Source: Utricularia gibba (Eukaryota; Streptophyta; Magnoliopsida; Lamiales; Lentibulariaceae). From it: a stretch of 64,000 nucleotides of DNA. The stretch covers positions 372,001 through 436,000 of the forward strand of contig NEEC01000017.1 of assembly GCA_002189035.1 (NCBI GenBank), given 5' to 3'. Of the stretch, positions 13,051 to 26,558 are shown piece by piece. Numbering within the stretch: position 1 is the stretch's first letter; every line of letters begins with the position of its first letter. The notes under the pieces are model-generated. The model was not told the origin of the DNA, made no database searches, and saw nothing but the letters and a program-made list of their open reading frames with translations. Position numbers and translations under genes: made by a program.

Positions 13051-13256
13051 GTACACTCTTTTCACTTAAAAAATTTATAGAAGTTAACTTGAACATTGCA
13101 CTTCCTTCATCTCTTGGTAGTGGCTTTAGTCTTGATGAATAATAGTTAGAATTTCGACGGCAACAATAACCAAAAATGAACTCTTAGAATTCCCAAAAAT
13201 AGTATCCTTGCTTTCTTTATTTTCCACCAAATGAGTGACCAACATGAGCCACCATT

Positions 13257-13600
13257 TTGTTAAGAAATCATCTTCTCATTTCTACGGAAACCAAATTCAA
13301 GTTAAATCGATTTTCCAACTTATCTTATTTATCTTATAGCCTATCAAAGGAAACTAAGTGCAGACATTAACACGAGATTTTTGATAGGTGAAAACCTAAG
13401 TACTAAGAGATAAACCCCTCTTTTATTAGCAACTCAAAATTATTAAAAAGTAGAAAATTGAAGCCACACCACCATTAAGTTAATAATCACAAGAGGCCGA
13501 ACGTAGTAACCTCTCAACAATTTTATAAACTTGATAAGTGATCAAACTACTTTCTCTCTTCAAGATGAATCCCAAGCTGAACTCTCAAGAGTAATAACTT
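13257..13600. repeat. copy 2 of the 0.3-kb direct repeat, possible copia LTR
   Basis: Same family as 8853-9189. On the minus strand this copy would be the 5' LTR of the copia remnant to its left. The first internal bases then read TGGTGGCTCATG, only loosely like the TGGTATCAGAGC initiator-Met primer-binding site. The right boundary is not defined. Confidence 0.4.
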
Positions 13601-13744
13601 ATGGTAAAGATCAATCATTTCTACTTCTTGTTGAATACTCCAATTTATGCTATATTAGTTGATGCATACCGACAATCATGCTCCTAATGTTTATATATCT
13701 TGTTTCATCCGACATCTATATTGGCAAACACAACTCACTTGTTG

Positions 13745-14165
13745 GACTTTACGTTTGGACATGAATTTATTTTGAACATTATCTGAAGAAGCCCACTTCC
13801 TTCAACATGTGTCAATTAGAATAAGATGGGGTTATGCTATATTAAAGGGAAGATCAGATTGTTGATATTTTTACGAAACCACTAAACAATGCAACATTTA
13901 TTGAGTTAATAATTTTGTTGGGAACGAAGAAGAGTTCGAGCTTGGGGAGGGATGGTGGAAATCAAGCATGCAACCTCTTCTCTTGTCGTGGAAGTTGATG
14001 CTGATTTGGAAGATGAAGTTTATCAATTCAGGTTCTTATGTTTCGGATAAAACCAGCAGGAAGTTATTGTTCAGAAATCTACAAATATTTGCTGATGAAA
14101 TTACGTTGAATGCTCTCAAAAGACACCTTCTCCAGTTCATTAGCCTCTATAAGAATGCATAATTG
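13745..14165 (+). mobile_element. 3' end of a Ty1/copia element and start of its LTR
   Basis: The plus-strand translation near 13850-13945 includes REDQIVDIFTKPL, the conserved end of the copia RNase H domain. It is followed by the purine-rich GAGCTTGGGGAGGGA and then TGGTGGAAATC. That order (polymerase end, polypurine tract, TG of the LTR) is textbook. The LTR is truncated, with its end not found. The 64-codon frame at 13968-14162 is within the LTR and is not called. Confidence 0.6.
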
Positions 14166-15861
14166 GATTTTATGTAAGTGCTTACTGTAGCAACCCCATT
14201 ATAAAGTCAGGACATGTACACAGATCCTTCCGCCACTACCTGGTTTGCTGGTTTTTCACGTGGGCCACGGGAAGAGAGGTATTAGAGAGATGGTGGCTAG
14301 AGAATGAGCCAATACCATACTGAGTCAACGTTTTAAAAAATCACTTCAAAATTAATTTTAACAAAATCGAAAATTCTAATAAAATGAGAATTGATATATA
14401 TAGAAGTTTTTTTAAAAAAATGATTATTAAAAATAATTACTATTTAGAGTGGGAAAAAATAAAAAGTGATTTTTGTAAGTAAATTATATATTTACCTCCT
14501 AATAATCATATTTTATAAATTTATTTAAATGAAACATATATATAACATCAATATTTATCATACTATTAACTAATTATATGAAAATTAACTTGAAAAATTC
14601 ACAAAAGGAAAGCATACGATGGTCCCTACTCAAGAACCGAAGACTTGCACTACCTAAATGGAAAAATGCTACCAACTCAAAAAATCATTACATTAGTTCA
14701 AGAAAATGATGCATTGAGGAGAAGGGAAAAGAAAATTTTATTTTGATCGTTAAAATCAATTATTCTTATGTTGTTAATTGAAAATTTATAAAACCCTATC
14801 CCATATAAGTAGAATAATTTTTTTAAAAAATAAAAATTAGTATTTATTTTTAAAAAATGATATTACTTGTAATTATGTATTAATAAAAAGAATATAAGAG
14901 TAAAGTCATTTCATAAAGTCAATTTTTTTTTAAAAAAAAAGTTTCTATTAAAAGCTACACATACATGTTTCTTTGAGAATTAATTTGATTTTCAAAAATC
15001 AATTTTCATAGAAAATAATCAAATATATGTTTGAAATATACAATCAGTTTTACAAGAATAGAATTGAATTTAATATATTGGTTTCAAATAAGCTGTGAGT
15101 TGCACAACCCAGCCTCCACTTATGAAACGCAATTTTGCCGTGTAATGCATGCTGTCCTGTGCTTTCTTTCTGCCTCAACACCCATCACCTTCAATGGGTG
15201 AACAACGCTTCACGGCATTGGTATCAGATAAAAAAATGCTAATACATTTATATATAGCGAGAGTCATTTGACATTTTTACCCTTCAATTCTCTTTCCAGG
15301 TTCTTCAATCTCCTCTAACGCGTTTAAGCTTGAAATCTTTTAGTTGTCATCTTCACTTTCTCATAACCCTCTTTAAGGTCCATTGTCATGGAGATTTTGT
15401 TTGAAATATTCCTCTCCTTGTTTGAATTTGCATGCTACTGTTTCCTTTTCATACATGAAAAACAAGCATATAGTCTTTTCTTTTTTTATTTACAATAAAA
15501 AAATGATAAAAATATAATTTTATTTTTACACAAATGAAACCTCTAAAACATATTTATCATCTCATCTATGCATCCTTGTCCCGTTTACATATCGTTATTA
15601 AAATATTTGAATCTAAAAAAGTGTTGGGGATGTGAAATGAGGAGGCCGGTTTGTGTTCAAGATGATTTGAATCTTCAATGTTGAGGGCTTGAAAATTGCC
15701 CGCCTGCGCAGCGTCACGAATCGTTCGTCAAGCCAGCTTCCATTTCCATTGTCTTCTGATCACATTCCTCCAAGACCTCTAGTTTTATTTAGTCAACAAT
15801 CGCGGACATGCCTGCCTCTGCTGCCCTGAATAAACCTCCTCCATTATGCATTTGTTACGCT
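14166..15861. other. AT-rich intergenic DNA upstream of the peroxidase relic
   Basis: No gene, tRNA or repeat relationship recognised. I looked for a missing peroxidase first exon here (signal peptide and FHDCFVN motif) and found none. Confidence 0.5.
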
Positions 15862-15868
15862 TATAAAA
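15862..15868 (+). promoter_or_regulatory. TATA-box-like element before the peroxidase relic
   Basis: TATAAAA lies 89 bases before the intron acceptor that precedes exon 2 of the peroxidase relic. It may be the original promoter, brought next to intron 1 by loss of exon 1. Confidence 0.4.
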
Positions 15869-15936
15869 GGGACCACCCACACCATGCAGAACCATTACAT
15901 TGTTTTTAATTGTACTGTTTGGTTGGAATAGAGTAA

Positions 15937-16771
<835 letters not shown>

Positions 16772-18576
16772 TCATGGATCCTTTTTTATATGAATTACAT
16801 TTTCATATTCCGAGTGTCATGTACCACCCCCACCCCCACCACCCTCCATGATCTTTTTTGTTATTTATATGATTTTATCAGAAAAAAAATGAACCAGTTC
16901 TAATAAATTCTGTTGCCTGGCGTGAGAGCGACACTGACAATGACACGCCTGTGACTTTTGACCCACCACTACAAGGTCAAACGGCTGGAAATTAAAAAGG
17001 CACTCAGCGACACGTCCATTGACTACATTGAAATAAATTCCTTGTTTCAAAATAATTACAATTCATATAAATGAAATGAGACCTACAAGTCACAGAATTT
17101 AAAAACCTCAACAATTTGAAAAAAAAAAAAAAACTCTTATTACATCTGATATAATGTAAAAAAAAAGGGGAACAAACTTATTAGCATATAATTCTAATGA
17201 TTTTATGTTATTTTTTTAAAAAAAGTAATATAAAATTAAGGTAATCTATTTGACTCAATTGTCCACTTAATTTCTTCATTGAAAGCATGCTCTAAACATC
17301 ATCATTTACTCAAGTTTTATATTCATACCAAATATCATATTTTACACTTTACATTTTTCTTATATAATATTATTTACTTTAAATGTGTCATGTTCATTTA
17401 CAGGGAAAAAGTTATATACAAAATAGAATGATTATTTTATTTAAACATATTTATTCATCATCCAAACATTACATCTTACATTCTCCCTCACTTTAGTTGC
17501 TTAATGCCTTCGTTGATTGCATGTTCCACCATCATCATATATTTTGATTGGCTCTAATATCAAATATCACAATCTATATTTCTATTATGTGATATTGTAC
17601 ACATCATATATTTATTTCTAATGTTTTTTATATTTTTATTATTTAAAAATAATTAATTAAAATGTAGTTATTGAGATTTATATTTAAAAGAAAATAATTG
17701 GAAAAAGATTTTCGTACTTGAGATATAAGGAATCAATAAATTTTAATTGCAATATTAATTTAGAGTTTATAATGTTCTTTCCGTGCAATTTAGGAGGTGG
17801 GCTTACAAACGTATTTAGTGTCCGCAGCCCACGTGGTAAACGGTGGGCCCCCAACAAGCAAGTACAATTACAAATCTCTCCTTACCCATTGAGATCTCGA
17901 TATGTGGCGAAAAGGGCCCACACTAATTTTTACGCCACCCAGGTAAGCGGTATATGTCTCACTGTCAAGAGCTTTTCTTTTTTGATTTATTTTTTTTGAG
18001 ATGAAAACTTTGCTTTCATTTTTTTTTTTGACGTGATGAAAGTGGAGACTGAAAGTACAGAAATCTGTGTGCGGTTTCCGTAAACTGCTCTATCCTACTC
18101 CACTACCACCTGCCTTCCATCGCTCTCCTTCAGTCGCTCGCGTTTTCTGTACGGTAAGACCATCTGCTCTCTCGGGAGCCATGAAGGCATGAAGACGACT
18201 ACTTTTCTTTTTTTTTTTTCTAATCTGTTACGTCTGCCTGTGCTTTCCGGGATTTGTTCTTTGTAGCAAGAGTGGCTTCAGGTTCTAGTTTCTTCATGTT
18301 TCGCTTCAAAATTATATGAATCAAATTTGTTTAAGTATTTATATTATTATAGGGTAGTCGGGTCTGTGATGTTTCAACTTCGACGATGCTGGACACTCTT
18401 GGTGTTTGTCGACAACCATCAGCAATGCCTCTGTGGTTCACTTTGGCGGATCTGACGCTCAGTTTTTTTTTACTTCTCTAAGTTTCAGTGGATTGCGTAG
18501 TTTGCAACATACCATAAACGAAGGGCCCAGCGTATTTGGTTTGTGTCTCGGCTGCTATTTTCAACGGTTCTGCACA
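16772..18576. other. intergenic DNA; 3' flank of the peroxidase relic and 5' region of the PCO gene
   Basis: No gene. 16772-17700 is AT-rich. From about 18060 the base composition rises toward the PCO start. A possible 5'-UTR intron (GTAAGACC near 18152 to a TTTGTAG acceptor near 18267) is conceivable but unproven. Confidence 0.4.
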
Positions 18577-19747
18577 ATGCCAACGCTGCAGAGACTTTAT
18601 AATGCTTGCATAGCGTCGCTCACACCCAACGGCCCTATTTCAGATGAAGGTCTTGAAAAGGTTCGCAGTTTATTAGGTAAGTTCTCCTCCCCATGGGACC
18701 TTATTTCAGTAAGTTGTTTTAATGTATGTTTTAGGAACTTCACCAATATACAACATTTTTAGCTGATCACAAACCGTGGCATTGACAGTGTTACTGAAGA
18801 AGTATTCCTCATTTGAATGTGTCAATGTTCTTCACTCATCAATGAATTAATCGGAATTAAATCAACTTTAATCCTAATTGGAATTCTTTCGTCTTCTGAT
18901 GTTTACATCAGGAAAAATCAAGCCTTTGGATGTTGGTCTTGAGAAAGAAGCTCAAATGGTACGGAAATGGGAGGGAACCGTGTGTGCCTCTGATGAAGTT
19001 CCTCACCCAATGCCTCCATTAACTTACCTACATGTGCACGAGTGTGACAGCTTCTCCGTAAGTTTCTGCTCCATCAGTCAGTCTTTCAACTTGCCTTGAG
19101 TTAATATGAACTTGAAAATATCATTGCCCAATGTAGATTGGAATATTTTGTATGCCACCTTCCTCGGTCATTCCCTTACATCATCATCCTGGGATGACGG
19201 TGCTCACCAAGCTGCTGTATGGCTCGCTATGTGTAACATCCTACGACTGGATCAACGTCCCTGGTTCATGCTATTCATCATATGGTTGAAAACATGCATT
19301 TTCCCTACTTATTCTATAGTTATGTTGGGCTGAAAGCTGAAGCGTTGTGATGTTTGCAGCAACAAGACCTGCGAAAGTTGTCAAAGACTGTGAGATGATG
19401 GATCCTTGTGGCACAGCGGTTCTTTATCCAACTACTGGTGGTAACATTCACAGCTTCAAGGCGGTTACTCCCTGCGCAATTTTTGACATCCTTTCACCAC
19501 CGTACTCTTCCCGGGAAGGACGTGACTGTAATTATTTTAAAAGATCTTCAGCTGATCTTCCGGGTAATAATCATGGACCTTGAACTTCCAGGTAAAAACA
19601 CAGCATCTTACCTCTGCGCTTTAAATAGGCAGGCTTGAGATGCAAGAGGGAACAGTGTACGATGTAACTTGGTTGGAAGAATGCGACCCTCCACAAGACT
19701 TTATCGTAAGAAGAGGGGTGTACCACGGCATGGTTCCTAAAATGTGA
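18577..19747 (+). CDS. PCO: plant cysteine oxidase (PCO4/5-like), five exons
   Basis: Exons 18577-18676, 18912-19057, 19137-19263, 19360-19563 and 19629-19747 join in frame to 231 codons plus TGA. The product starts [11 protein letters not shown] and ends VYHGMVPKM, like Arabidopsis PCO4/5. This iron dioxygenase oxidises the N-terminal cysteine of group VII ERFs and similar proteins, feeding them into the Arg/N-degron pathway, so it acts as an oxygen sensor in cytosol and nucleus. The visible metal site is HxH in PLHHHPGM (residues 97 and 99) and a third His in GGNIHSF. The spacer residue is His where PCO4 has Asn. The loop after SYDWINVP is shorter than usual; a second in-phase donor at 19285 would add seven codons, so exon 3's end is uncertain. 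The start was chosen because the family begins at this Met; an upstream in-frame Met at 18406 has no family support. Confidence 0.88.
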
Positions 19748-20066
19748 AATGGAATTTTTGGACCAGGTTTCCCTCTAATACGATGAGCTCAGCTCTTCGG
19801 GAAAGAAAAGTTGCTTCGGCTGGCAGTCTCTCCTGGAAATGTTGTCTTTTGAGCTCCAAAAATAATGATTGAAATGAATGTGGATGCACAAGTTTCTTAC
19901 AGTCATAACTCTTTTTGTTTTCATTTAACAGAATCCAACAGTTCTTTACAACGTCTGCCAAAACTTTCCACAAGCCCTGTTAGCTGCCCTGACGATATAC
20001 AACACTTGTGTCTGCAAATGTAAATGTGAATTCTAGAAATCAAATAGTCGTACGGACACGTGCACT

Positions 20067-21734
20067 CTACACGAATTCCTGGTTGTGGGACTGCAGTTTG
20101 AAGCCATTACGGTTTGTTGCAGAGGCATTCTTGGATATTGAAGGCAAAGTACGGAACAGCCAGGAATCTGTTGGAGATTTGGGTAGAGGAGGAGTGACAG
20201 GAAGCACTGAATATTTTTCCTGCAGCTTCTTCACTGTTAGTGGTCTCTGCGGTGCCCCTACTGAATCATTTGAATCTGACGCCGTCTGCTGCTTGGGAAA
20301 CAATATGTGCTTCTCTTTGGCGATTTCAAAGGTTTCCACATCTTCCCAAGCGACGGTCTTGATGTCTTCAGCTGGAGAATCTGCTGCATCCATCTGATTC
20401 ATCCTCTTCACAACAACTATCTCTTCCTCTCCATCTCTTGAAACAAGACCACTGTCATGTGAATCTGAGGAGAAAGAACTCCGAGTCTCCACGTTCCGCA
20501 CAGCATCAACATAAACAGTCCTTTCACCCACGACACTCCCTGAATCTGACACTTCCTCATTGACTTTCTCTTTAGAGGTTTTAGCCTCCTCAGTCCCTCT
20601 GCTTTTGGAATTGCTTGGATGTTTAGGGTGCTCACTGATGCCCTTGGAGAGAAGATTGTGGATATCTCCAGCCTGATTCATGGAATGAACAGAGGCGGAG
20701 TGAGGCCTTGTTCGAGTAGCTGGAGAAAAAGGTCCCCTCATCCTCACACTCGAACCAGGAAGAGGTTTTACGCAGAGTGAGCCTTTCAAAGTCCTGGGAA
20801 GCATACCACAACCTTGTGGCATACAAACATGCTGATGATAATATGCTTCTTCATTTTCCACCTCTTTTTCCTCCCCGACTTCATCCTTGCCAAAAAGGGA
20901 GTACCGCTTGGTGAAACTAGGCCCATATCTGAGTGTAGGTTTAAGAGCTGATTGCTTCCCTTGTTGTGATGCTTCTCTAGGTGATGATAGTTTTCTCTGT
21001 GAATACTTTGACTTTTCGGAAGCTAATGCTTTTGCCGCCGGAAGAAACCTCTCCATCAACTCCTGAGCTTGTAGATCAGTCGAATAGTTTCCTTGGGAAG
21101 TATTATCATCAAGATCATCCAATCCAGTGAAGTGACTCATACTGCAATTCAAATAAGACGATCCCGATATGGATAAGGTATCACGCGCATCCACAAATTC
21201 CTCTTCACAATCCCCTGGACTCGAGCTCTTTCTTTCTCCAGTCATCTCTTTGCTCTTCGTAACGTCTTTCATCTCTTCATTAAGAGATGATCTCATGGAC
21301 CCAAAAAGCGATTTTGCAGTTTCATCATCCTTTCTTTCTGAAGCTTTCACATGGGGAGAATCAATTCGATGAGCTATGGAACTTCTGCCTGGAGGAAGCT
21401 TAGGAGCAACTTGATTTTGGGGAAGCTTAGGAGCCACTTGATTTTGGAGTTGTGGTTTGTTAATCACTTTCGGCTGTCCAGGACTCTGCTCCCATACAAA
21501 AGGAACAGTTCCAGGATCTCCAATGGGTCCAGATTTCAGCTCCGATTTGTATTGTGGAAGTCGAGGAATGGAAAATGCAGCAGAACTGTTGATTCTCCTA
21601 ACATCAACACCATATCTCTCTGAAGAAACTCCAGAGGATGAAGGCTGCTGTCTTCTAATTGACAAGAGGGGCTTGTTCAAATCAATTTTCTTGTCATCCA
21701 TTAGATCCTTTCCTGGGACATTTGAGAACACCAA
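20067..21734 (-). CDS. DUF688-type protein of unknown function
   Basis: A single open frame of 555 codons. It opens with KKIDLNKPLLSIRR and has PGTVPFVWEQSPGQPK at about residue 74; both are hallmarks of the plant DUF688 family, whose biochemical role is unknown. The rest is Ser/Lys/Glu-rich and looks largely disordered. A nine-residue unit is duplicated near residues 97-113 (QNQVAPKLP repeated), encoded near 21400-21450. The C-terminus PLPKSPTDSWLFRTLPSI also fits the family. The upstream Met gives 555 residues; homologues begin near the second Met (21701, MDDKKIDL), which is an equally good start. It is convergent with the PCO gene, whose stop lies about 320 bases away. Frames on the other strand here are shadows. 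Confidence 0.8.
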   Translation of the reverse strand: MVFSNVPGKDLMDDKKIDLNKPLLSIRRQQPSSSGVSSERYGVDVRRINSSAAFSIPRLPQYKSELKSGPIGDPGTVPFVWEQSPGQPKVINKPQLQNQVAPKLPQNQVAPKLPPGRSSIAHRIDSPHVKASERKDDETAKSLFGSMRSSLNEEMKDVTKSKEMTGERKSSSPGDCEEEFVDARDTLSISGSSYLNCSMSHFTGLDDLDDNTSQGNYSTDLQAQELMERFLPAAKALASEKSKYSQRKLSSPREASQQGKQSALKPTLRYGPSFTKRYSLFGKDEVGEEKEVENEEAYYHQHVCMPQGCGMLPRTLKGSLCVKPLPGSSVRMRGPFSPATRTRPHSASVHSMNQAGDIHNLLSKGISEHPKHPSNSKSRGTEEAKTSKEKVNEEVSDSGSVVGERTVYVDAVRNVETRSSFSSDSHDSGLVSRDGEEEIVVVKRMNQMDAADSPAEDIKTVAWEDVETFEIAKEKHILFPKQQTASDSNDSVGAPQRPLTVKKLQEKYSVLPVTPPLPKSPTDSWLFRTLPSISKNASATNRNGFKLQSHNQEFV

Positions 21735-23227
21735 ATGAGCTTCCGTTCAAGAAGTAAACGTACAAAGAAGAAAGAAAACTGAAAAAGTCGTTTACCAACA
21801 ACGAAGAAAGCAGACACAGTGAAGTGAACCTTTTCACGGTTTTGTGCTGATGAATCTACTAATGTTGCGACAGTCGAATTAGAGTAAAAGGCATCAGCGA
21901 CTGGAAAAATGATCTCTCAGTATTCCAGCTTTTTAGTACACCTGCATAACGATACACAGAACAACTGAAATCCAAAGGAATTGAGGAGTACAGGCGCAAA
22001 GATCTTCAGTTTCAAGAAAACTCCAGAGCATAAGCAAGGCCCTACACTAGATTTTATAATGCATCTCGATACGTTTTTCTGCTTCCATCAAACGAACCAT
22101 CATGATTCCCTAACGCACACATATAAACAAAAAAAAAAAAAAAAAAAACTCCAAGAAGCAATTTGGACAACGAGGAAACACTGATCGTCGGACAGGCGAC
22201 TCTTTTAATCACCGAAACCTGCTATTCCATGGGGTTTCTTCATCCTGGCAAGCACAATAACTGCTCATGTCTACCCACATTTATTGTACCTGAGAAGTTT
22301 GAAGCAGGTGACAGCGATACTGATTGCACAGATACCCAGAGACGGATTCATGATAAGAAGAAAACATTAAAGTCGCCAGCATACCGAGACAAGGAGAAAC
22401 TAGAAAAATCGTCCCTTTATGCTTAACTTGGAGTAGCAAATTTGGGTTGTGGATACCCAGAATGAATCCATACTCAGCACCCCTTTTGAGAATCCGTTTT
22501 CGTGAACACGTGATGAAGCTCCAGCAACACCCCAAAAGGTACCCACTCACTCTCGCACCACACTTGTCCTCCATCCCTTTGTCGGGAAGGAAAAGTGTGA
22601 AAACAATGACCCTTTTTTCTTGATTTTCTTGATGCTGAAGGTGACCGTTACTCTCCATTCCTCCATTTATTTTACGTGTTGCATCTTGCTACAGAGATTA
22701 ACACCACGTGACATTTTAATTCTTTTTTTTTTTGTGGTCTGAAATTGAATAAAGAAAGATGTGTGACAACATTGTGAGTGCTTCGTTTCACTTATATTAT
22801 TTATGATGATTATTTTATATCATTTAAATTATTATAATCACACTTTTCCGTACTTATTTTTTTACATGTAAAGAAATTTAATGGATTAAATTAAATTAAA
22901 CACCAAGATAGTAAGATTAATAAAATGATTGATTATGGTTAAATACATAAATACACATTTATAATGATGGGGTAATTCTATAAATTATTTATATTTATTA
23001 AACATCTCATTTTATCAATTTTACTTTTTATACAAATAAAAACAACCATCCCCATTTATGATTAATAGCTATAAATTAAACACAACACCCTAATTGTTTG
23101 TTAGTTATTTTAAGATGAAAATTAATTTTATTTTAAATTGAAGCAATGCATTTGACCCCAAGGAAGGGCTGCTCATTTTTTTCCCCAGCACAAACAATGA
23201 ACCATTCAAAGCACACGGATATCAATT
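21735..23227. other. intergenic DNA between the DUF688 gene and a peroxidase gene
   Basis: This is the 5' flank of the DUF688 gene (its 5' UTR and promoter) and the 3' flank of the peroxidase gene. It includes an A tract at about 22130-22149. The 125-codon minus-strand frame at 22281-22658 has no family resemblance and is not called. Confidence 0.4.
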
Positions 23228-24338
<1,111 letters not shown>

Positions 24339-24376
24339 TGCTGAATACATTGCAGGTTTCGTATGGGTTTCCTTTC

Positions 24377-24384
24377 TATTTATA
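24377..24384 (-). promoter_or_regulatory. TATA box of the 23.2-kb peroxidase gene
   Basis: TATAAATA on the minus strand, 39 bases before the chosen ATG. This implies a very short 5' UTR and supports MASPSM over the Met further upstream. Confidence 0.45.
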
Positions 24385-25330
24385 ACCACAGAGGATTGCT
24401 TAGAAATCCAAAATTTTCAATCTTTGCTGCTGCAGCAATAACAACTCAACTCCCGCGTGCTGACTTTAATTGGAAGCAGGTACTCACAAGTCAGTATTCG
24501 GACAAGAAACCGGGTTCCACTTTTTAGTATAATAACTAAATAAAGCCCAAACATCTCCGAGTTCATGGATTTTATTGTCCTTAAGTCCAACGGGTTGGTT
24601 GTTCAAGTCGGAAAAAAATTCATTTTCCAATGGCAATGCTGACAAGTATATCAATCTTGGTGTAGCATTTTTTAGTCTTTGATGCTGTATGAAAATGATC
24701 TGTCCCCCACATATATATATATTATTAAAATTGTGAATTTTGAAAATTATTAGTATCATTAATTTTAGTCAATTAAAAAGAAAATTTTTAATATAATAAA
24801 TATCAATATAACCTTTTTCTAAGGGATTTGACGTCATAACAAGAAATATAACTTCGTGACCAAACCATTTTCATTAATTAAAAGATTAAACAATTCATGT
24901 CTACATATAATGAAGTGTTTTAAAATCCGGAGTTTAACTCGATATTAGATCCAATTCAATCTAAATCTATGATTTGTTGGAATTAATTCAGTAATTTTTA
25001 TAAATAATAAAACATTATGAAATTTAGAAATATTAAATTTTGATATTCTTTTTTTTTTTCATAATACTTTTACAATGTAGAAAGATCAATTCAATGCAAA
25101 ATGATGAGTAAATTCAAAAAACGTGTTGAATCTTATTTTAAAACATTTTTATTGTTATTATAATGATATTGGGGATGAGTTGTAGCGATCAGGTGACATT
25201 GCTTGCAACAAAATAGGAGTGAGTACAAGCAAGGCAATGAAGGAAGAAGATGCAAATGCCAATACCATAAGGAAAACCGCAATCAAACGGTGTGCGATCT
25301 CTGCTTTGAGATTCAGAAGCACTTGGCGTT
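24385..25330. other. AT-rich intergenic DNA between tandem peroxidases
   Basis: Promoter side of the 23.2-kb gene and 3' flank of the 25.3-kb gene. No gene or repeat recognised. Confidence 0.45.
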
Positions 25331-26461
<1,131 letters not shown>

Positions 26462-26551
26462 TGCTAATTGCAATTGCCAAGAGAATTCAAGGATGCCACT
26501 GATTTGTATTGCGATCAAATGGCTTATGTTTTTTGCATGGTGCTCATGGCC

Positions 26552-26558
26552 ATTTATA
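26552..26558 (-). promoter_or_regulatory. TATA box of the 25.3-kb peroxidase gene
   Basis: TATAAAT on the minus strand, about 90 bases before the ATG at 26461, an ordinary plant spacing. Confidence 0.5.

Noticed and set aside
22281-22658. 125-codon minus-strand ORF upstream of the DUF688 gene
   Set aside because: No family resemblance and no transcript-like context; it may overlap the 5' UTR of that gene.
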